The notes below the pieces were generated by a model. That model worked only from the letters and a program-made list of their open reading frames with translations. It was not told where the DNA came from and ran no database searches. 7,609 nt of DNA from JAQVUB01 sp033809415 (GTDB taxonomy: Bacteria > Verrucomicrobiota > Lentisphaeria > Oligosphaerales > Oligosphaeraceae): assembly GCA_033809415.1 (NCBI GenBank), contig JAPXLT010000235.1, forward strand, positions 1 through 7,609. The letters are read 5' to 3'. Both the position numbers and the translations under genes were made by a program. This document shows positions 4,142 through 7,609 of the stretch, piece after piece; the first letter of the stretch is position 1, and each line of letters starts with the position of its first letter.

Positions 4142-7100
4142 TCAGATCAGGGAGAAGAAGGAGGCGTCGTTGAGTTCACCGGGAACCAGGGGCTTGCAGA
4201 GGAAAGAGAATGCAAAAGGCTCGGCAGGAATGCGATACTGCTCCGGCGGTTGCGGACCGCAGGAACCGGAACCCAGGCCGCATTGCTTTGCATCCAGATG
4301 CAGTACAATGTCATCGCGTTCGCGCAGTTCATGTGGATGTTTAGCGGCGGTGAGTTCTTCCGGGCTGAAGCGATGCGCGCTGAAGTTCAGAAGGGGGTCC
4401 GCCGCAAAGAGGAGTCCGGCCTGATGCAGGTCATGGAAAGCGACTCGACGCACTTCGCTGCGATTGCCATTTTCTTGCGGGAAGACGTATCGCGTATAAA
4501 GCTGATCAACGCCGGTTTTGTAGAGTCCGACCCGTTGTGCAGTTCTGGAATCCGGATAGGATTCGCCGGGACCCAGCCCGTACCAGATGACTGTGGCAAG
4601 GTCTTCCGGCAGCAGCAACTGCACGCCCAGGCGCGGGAAATGCGGCATGTTCGCATCCGGGGTTCCTTGCAGTTTGACATGGAGGGTGCCGTCCGGAAAA
4701 AACGTGTAACTGTATTGGCAGGCAATGCCTGTTCTCAAGATGGGCGGGGCGACCCTGGTGAGCACGTCGATTTGCACTGCCCCGGAATTGCCATCGTGGG
4801 AGAATGCGATGTCATCGACGCGTTCTGTGAGATGATCATAGCCGGCCTTTTTCCAGATTGTTTCAAAGGAATAGCTCCCACCGCCGCGGTCATTGTCGGT
4901 GGGTGCTCTCCAGAGATTGAGTTTCGGGCCGCGCAGCAGTAACGGTCTTCCGGCGCGTTCCAGTGCCGTGATAGTACCTAGCCCTTTATCAAATTCCACT
5001 AGGACATCACTGTTGTAGAGGAAGATTTTTTCGTTGTCTTCCTGATAACTGGTTTCCGCAGAACATGCCGAGTGCCTTTCCCTTGCCTTGTTTTTGCATG
5101 GAACTTGGAATTGCCCCCAGGCAATTTCATGGCCGCAGCGTGCCCACAGCGTGTCGGTTCCCAGCAGGAAGCTGATATTCAGGAAGTATTCTGCACCAGG
5201 AGTGGGTACGCTTGGCAGGCGGAATGGAATTTTCAAGGTGGCAGATTGCTTGGCGAGCAGTTCCTGCGGCGGCAAGGTGCCGCTTTGCAAGGGTTTCCCG
5301 TTTTCACTCAAGCTCCAAGTGATGTGCAAATGTGCAAGACTGAGAAAATCATAGTGATTGGTGATTTTCACAAGACCTTTTTTGAGGTCCAAGGCTTCCA
5401 GGCGCACCGGCGCGAGGACTTTTTTCAACTCGAGCAAGCCGGGTGACGGGGTCTTGTCTGGGAATACGAGGCCGTCGGTTATGAAATTGCCGTCATGGGG
5501 GTATTCGCCGAAATCCCCGCCGTATGCAAAGAATGGTTTTCCGTCGGGCGTTGCGGTTCGGATTCCATGGTCGCACCATTCCCAGACGAAGCCGCCCTGC
5601 ATGCGGGAATGCGCATAAAACATCTGCCAGTAATCTTCAAGGCCGCCAGGCCCATTGCCCATGGCATGAGCATATTCGCAGAGGAAAAACGGCTTGTCTT
5701 TGGGGAACTGATCGAGCATTTCCCGACATCTTTCCGGAGTGGCGTACATCGGGCTGATAAAATCAACTTCCTGATAGTCGGTTTCACGTTCATAATGGAT
5801 GGGCCTGCTTGGATCGCGCTGCCGGGTCCATTCCATCATTTTCTGGTGGTTGATATCATAGCCGGCTTCGTTGCCTAACGACCAGATGATGATGCTGGCA
5901 TGATTTTTAAGGGCTTCAACCATGCGGGTCATGCGATCAACAAAAGCATCTTCCCATTCCGGCCAGGATGCCGGCATGCTTCCTTTTTCGTATCCGAAAC
6001 CATGGGTTTCCAGATCGGCTTCCGCTACGACATAGAGTCCATACTGGTCACAAAGTTCATAGAATCTGGAATCGTTGGGATAATGCGAGGTGCGAACAGC
6101 ATTGACATTATGCCGTTTCATTAGCAGAATATCGTCGAGCATGGCATCGTAGGACAATGCCCGCCCGAGATCGGTATTGAAATCATGGCGATTGACCCCA
6201 CGCAGCATGACGGGAACCCCGTTCACCAGCAGGTTCCCATTGCTGATCGAGATGTTGCGGAAGCCGACTTTTAGACTTTTGTACTCGATGACATCCCCAC
6301 GCTGGTTTTTCAAGGTAAACAACAGCGTGTAAAGCGTTGGGGTTTCCGCACTCCAGGGACTGACCGATGGAATCTGCGCCTGAAATTTCAGGACGCATTG
6401 GTTTTCCGGTTTCAGATTGCGGAATTTTTCGCAGAGGGGTGCTTCAAGCAGGGAGGTTCTCTCCGGCGAGAAGATTTCGATTTCGAGGGAACCGGCCCGA
6501 ATGCTGTTGCCGAAGTTGCCAAGGACGGTTTCGACTTGCAAATTTCCCTGGTTTTGTTCATCTAGGCTGGCTTTGGCGAAAACGTCGAAAATATCCTGCT
6601 GCGGAATTGCCGTGATACTGACATCCCGAAAAATGCCGCTGAGCCACCACATGTCCTGATCTTCGAGATAGGTGCCGTCAGACCATTGCATGACCTGGAC
6701 AGCCAGGCGGTTGATGCCAGCTTTAGCCAAAGAGCTGATTTCAAATTCCGCAGCATTGCGGCTGCCTTTGCTCATGCCGGCGAGTTTTCCGTTGACCCAC
6801 AGGTAGAAAAACGAATCCACTCCGGCAAATTTCAGTATCAGTCGGCGTCCCTTCCAGGAGTCATCCAGGTTGAAATCATGCAGGTAGCAACCTGTTGGGT
6901 TTTCACTGGGCACGCGGGGAGGGTCCACAGGAAAGGGATAATTGCTATTAGTATATTGCGGTTTGCCGAAGCCTTCGATCTGCCAGTTGCTCGGCACCAT
7001 GATTGCTTCCCAGTCGCAACCGTCAAAATCCGGCTGATAAAATCCTTCCGGGACTGCGCCGGGTCTGGGGAAGAGTTGGAATCTCCAGGCGCCGTTCAGC

Positions 7101-7243
7101 AACTTGAAATATGGGGATAAGGTTCTTTCCCCGTTCAATGCATCTACTTTGTTGGAAAAGGGCACCAGCATGCTATGGGCTGGAATTTTATTGATACCGG
7201 TAAGACGCGGATTTTCCCAGTCGTTCATGATGATTTCTTTCAT
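4142..7243 (-). CDS. lacZ: Beta-galactosidase, glycoside hydrolase family 2 (LacZ type), 1033 aa
   Basis: Hydrolyses terminal beta-galactosides such as lactose or galacto-oligosaccharides. No signal peptide, so cytoplasmic. Length and domain order match E. coli LacZ (1024 aa): a sugar-binding domain (about 45-215, with VPSNWQ, YTNSNYP, ENPTGCY and YLEDQDMW), an immunoglobulin-like domain, a TIM barrel (about 335-615), a second sandwich domain, and a C-terminal small-chain domain (about 740-1030). The acid/base is E459 (WSLGNEAG) and the nucleophile E523 (CEYAHAMGN). E412 and H414 (LETHG) match the magnesium ligands. H526 and W554 match E. coli H540 and W568. At the place of E. coli W999 there is C995 (GSGSCGP), a variation common in other GH2 enzymes. 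The start may be the ATG at 7243 or the one at 7228 (MNDWENP), which has a weak GAAAGAA upstream and better matches homologs. No permease or repressor is visible next to it. Confidence 0.97.
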   Translation of the reverse strand: MKEIIMNDWENPRLTGINKIPAHSMLVPFSNKVDALNGERTLSPYFKLLNGAWRFQLFPRPGAVPEGFYQPDFDGCDWEAIMVPSNWQIEGFGKPQYTNSNYPFPVDPPRVPSENPTGCYLHDFNLDDSWKGRRLILKFAGVDSFFYLWVNGKLAGMSKGSRNAAEFEISSLAKAGINRLAVQVMQWSDGTYLEDQDMWWLSGIFRDVSITAIPQQDIFDVFAKASLDEQNQGNLQVETVLGNFGNSIRAGSLEIEIFSPERTSLLEAPLCEKFRNLKPENQCVLKFQAQIPSVSPWSAETPTLYTLLFTLKNQRGDVIEYKSLKVGFRNISISNGNLLVNGVPVMLRGVNRHDFNTDLGRALSYDAMLDDILLMKRHNVNAVRTSHYPNDSRFYELCDQYGLYVVAEADLETHGFGYEKGSMPASWPEWEDAFVDRMTRMVEALKNHASIIIWSLGNEAGYDINHQKMMEWTRQRDPSRPIHYERETDYQEVDFISPMYATPERCREMLDQFPKDKPFFLCEYAHAMGNGPGGLEDYWQMFYAHSRMQGGFVWEWCDHGIRTATPDGKPFFAYGGDFGEYPHDGNFITDGLVFPDKTPSPGLLELKKVLAPVRLEALDLKKGLVKITNHYDFLSLAHLHITWSLSENGKPLQSGTLPPQELLAKQSATLKIPFRLPSVPTPGAEYFLNISFLLGTDTLWARCGHEIAWGQFQVPCKNKARERHSACSAETSYQEDNEKIFLYNSDVLVEFDKGLGTITALERAGRPLLLRGPKLNLWRAPTDNDRGGGSYSFETIWKKAGYDHLTERVDDIAFSHDGNSGAVQIDVLTRVAPPILRTGIACQYSYTFFPDGTLHVKLQGTPDANMPHFPRLGVQLLLPEDLATVIWYGLGPGESYPDSRTAQRVGLYKTGVDQLYTRYVFPQENGNRSEVRRVAFHDLHQAGLLFAADPLLNFSAHRFSPEELTAAKHPHELRERDDIVLHLDAKQCGLGSGSCGPQPPEQYRIPAEPFAFSFLCKPLVPGELNDASFFSLI

Positions 7244-7374
7244 TGAATGGTGAATGCAGGCACAAAAGACATAATAACATAATGTAAATGCCTTACCGGT
7301 TTTTGAAAACCGGTTTCAGGAAAATAGCTGAGTATCGTTGCCAGTATCGTTGCGGTTTCGTAAGATGTCAGTCT
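7244..7374 (-). promoter_or_regulatory. Upstream control region of lacZ
   Basis: An AT-rich leader lies between the gene start and the composite repeat. On minus it holds TTACATTATG and TATTAT (plus 7271-7276), either of which could be a -10 hexamer. The candidate -35 zone then overlaps the palindrome at 7295-7314. No strong -35 is seen, so the promoter may need an activator or lie elsewhere. Confidence 0.4.
7295..7314. promoter_or_regulatory. Perfect 9+2+9 palindrome upstream of lacZ (operator candidate)
   Basis: ACCGGTTTTTGAAAACCGGT has 9-base arms around a central TG and lies 52-71 bases before the ATG at 7243. Its size and symmetry suit a dimeric repressor controlling lacZ, and it would cover the -35 zone of the likely promoter. 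It could also fold as a stem in RNA (7 bp, 6-base loop), but no T run of terminator length follows. The regulator is not in the window. Confidence 0.5.
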
Positions 7375-7452
7375 GCGGACGGTGTGGACGGTGCGGACGG
7401 TGTGGACGGTGTGGACGGTGTGGACGGTGCGGACGGTGTGGACGGTGTGGAC
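7375..7452 (+). repeat. 9-mer array (GTGGACGGT) of composite repeat copy 2
   Basis: Eight units of GGTGTGGAC, three of the GTGGAC words being GCGGAC variants (including the partial unit at 7375-7380), run from 7381 to 7452 without spacers. The GTGGAC part is shared with the array at 2772-2840, while the last three bases are GGT instead of TTT. The array begins about 130 bases upstream of the lacZ start. Confidence 0.92.
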
Positions 7453-7467
7453 GACGGTCTCGTCCAC
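7447..7467 (+). repeat. Hairpin core of the composite repeat, copy 2
   Basis: GTGGACGA (7447-7454) and TCGTCCAC (7460-7467) form a perfect 8-bp stem with loop CGGTC. It matches the minus-strand core at 2757-2776 in 19 of 20 bases, and like it joins a 9-mer array to a 7-mer array. Confidence 0.85.
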
Positions 7468-7509
7468 CCTGCACCCCTGCCCCCTGCCCCCTGCCCCCTG
7501 CCCCCTGCA
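7467..7509 (+). repeat. 7-mer array (CCCCTGC) of composite repeat copy 2
   Basis: CCCTGCA (7467-7473) is followed by five perfect CCCCTGC units (7474-7508). The order 9-mer, hairpin, 7-mer is the same as in copy 1, but this copy is on the plus strand. The G-rich strand is minus and fits a G-quadruplex motif. Confidence 0.92.
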
Positions 7510-7609
7510 CGTAATGGGTCAGTCCCCCCTTATAGTTTATAGACAAGTTGGGGGGGCAAGCAGCGGATAACTTGTTGTGCTTCCGTTTTTCCCCGCAGTT
7601 TGCCTGGCG
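7510..7609. other. Unresolved right edge
   Basis: No gene can be assigned. On minus a frame is open from the edge for 25 codons to a TAA at 7530-7532 (tail VIRCLPPQLVYKL). It could be the C-terminus of a gene to the right, but I do not recognise it. Six C at 7524-7529 face seven G at 7550-7556, and ACAAGTT (7543-7549) is inverted as AACTTGT (7569-7575), so the stretch could fold in alternative ways. Confidence 0.3.

Noticed and set aside
3899..4942. 347-residue plus-strand frame
   Set aside because: It runs antisense through the C-terminal part of lacZ, starts in repeat DNA, and its translation shows no recognisable domain.
7240..7546. Minus-strand frames with VHTVHTV or RPHRPH repeats
   Set aside because: They are translations of the GTGGACGGT and CCCCTGC arrays, with no non-repeat domain.
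7524..7556. C6/G7 hairpin as a terminator
   Set aside because: The 20-base loop and lack of a T run argue against it, and no gene is known to end there.

Overview
The window holds four protein genes, all on the minus strand. From right to left, which is their direction of transcription, they are a GH2 beta-galactosidase (lacZ type), a DUF58 protein, the excinuclease subunit UvrC, and a small helix-turn-helix DNA-binding protein. Coding GC is about 50-58 %. No rRNA, tRNA, transposase or CRISPR array is visible. I think the source is a member of the PVC superphylum, most likely Lentisphaerota (Victivallis-like) or Kiritimatiellota. The reasons are the style of the short tandem repeats between genes (CCCTGCA 7-mers, GTGGACNNN 9-mers, and a CACGAAATACACGAA-type sequence) and the look of the HTH protein. 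This rests on memory of such genomes, not on a search.

Layout. Positions 1-162 hold a G-rich 7-mer array and a weak hairpin downstream of the HTH gene. 163-633 is the HTH gene. 634-1153 is a non-coding stretch: a 180-base block of about 20 % GC with helically phased ATCAT repeats, then a REP-like palindromic stretch, then an 11-mer array that ends exactly at the uvrC stop codon. 1154-2701 is uvrC. 2702-2840 is filled by a composite repeat. 2841-3755 is the DUF58 gene. 3756-4141 is a patchwork of four different short repeat families. 4142-7243 is lacZ. 7244-7374 is the lacZ upstream region with a perfect 9+2+9 palindrome. 7375-7509 is a second composite repeat. 7510-7609 is unresolved.

The genes do not form one pathway: sugar hydrolysis, a MoxR-associated type chaperone partner, nucleotide excision repair and a regulator. 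The most unusual content is between the genes. Two copies of a modular element are present, at 2705-2840 on minus and 7375-7509 on plus. Each has the order (GTGGACNNN)n, then a nearly invariant 20-base hairpin core, then (CCCTGCN)n. The core differs at only one of 20 positions between the copies, while the 9-mer unit has changed from GTGGACTTT to GTGGACGGT. Arrays touch the start codon of the DUF58 gene, come within a few bases of the uvrC start, and touch the stop codons of both genes, leaving no room for ordinary Shine-Dalgarno sites. UvrC itself lacks roughly 115 residues between its UVR motif and its RNase H-like nuclease domain compared with the E. coli enzyme.
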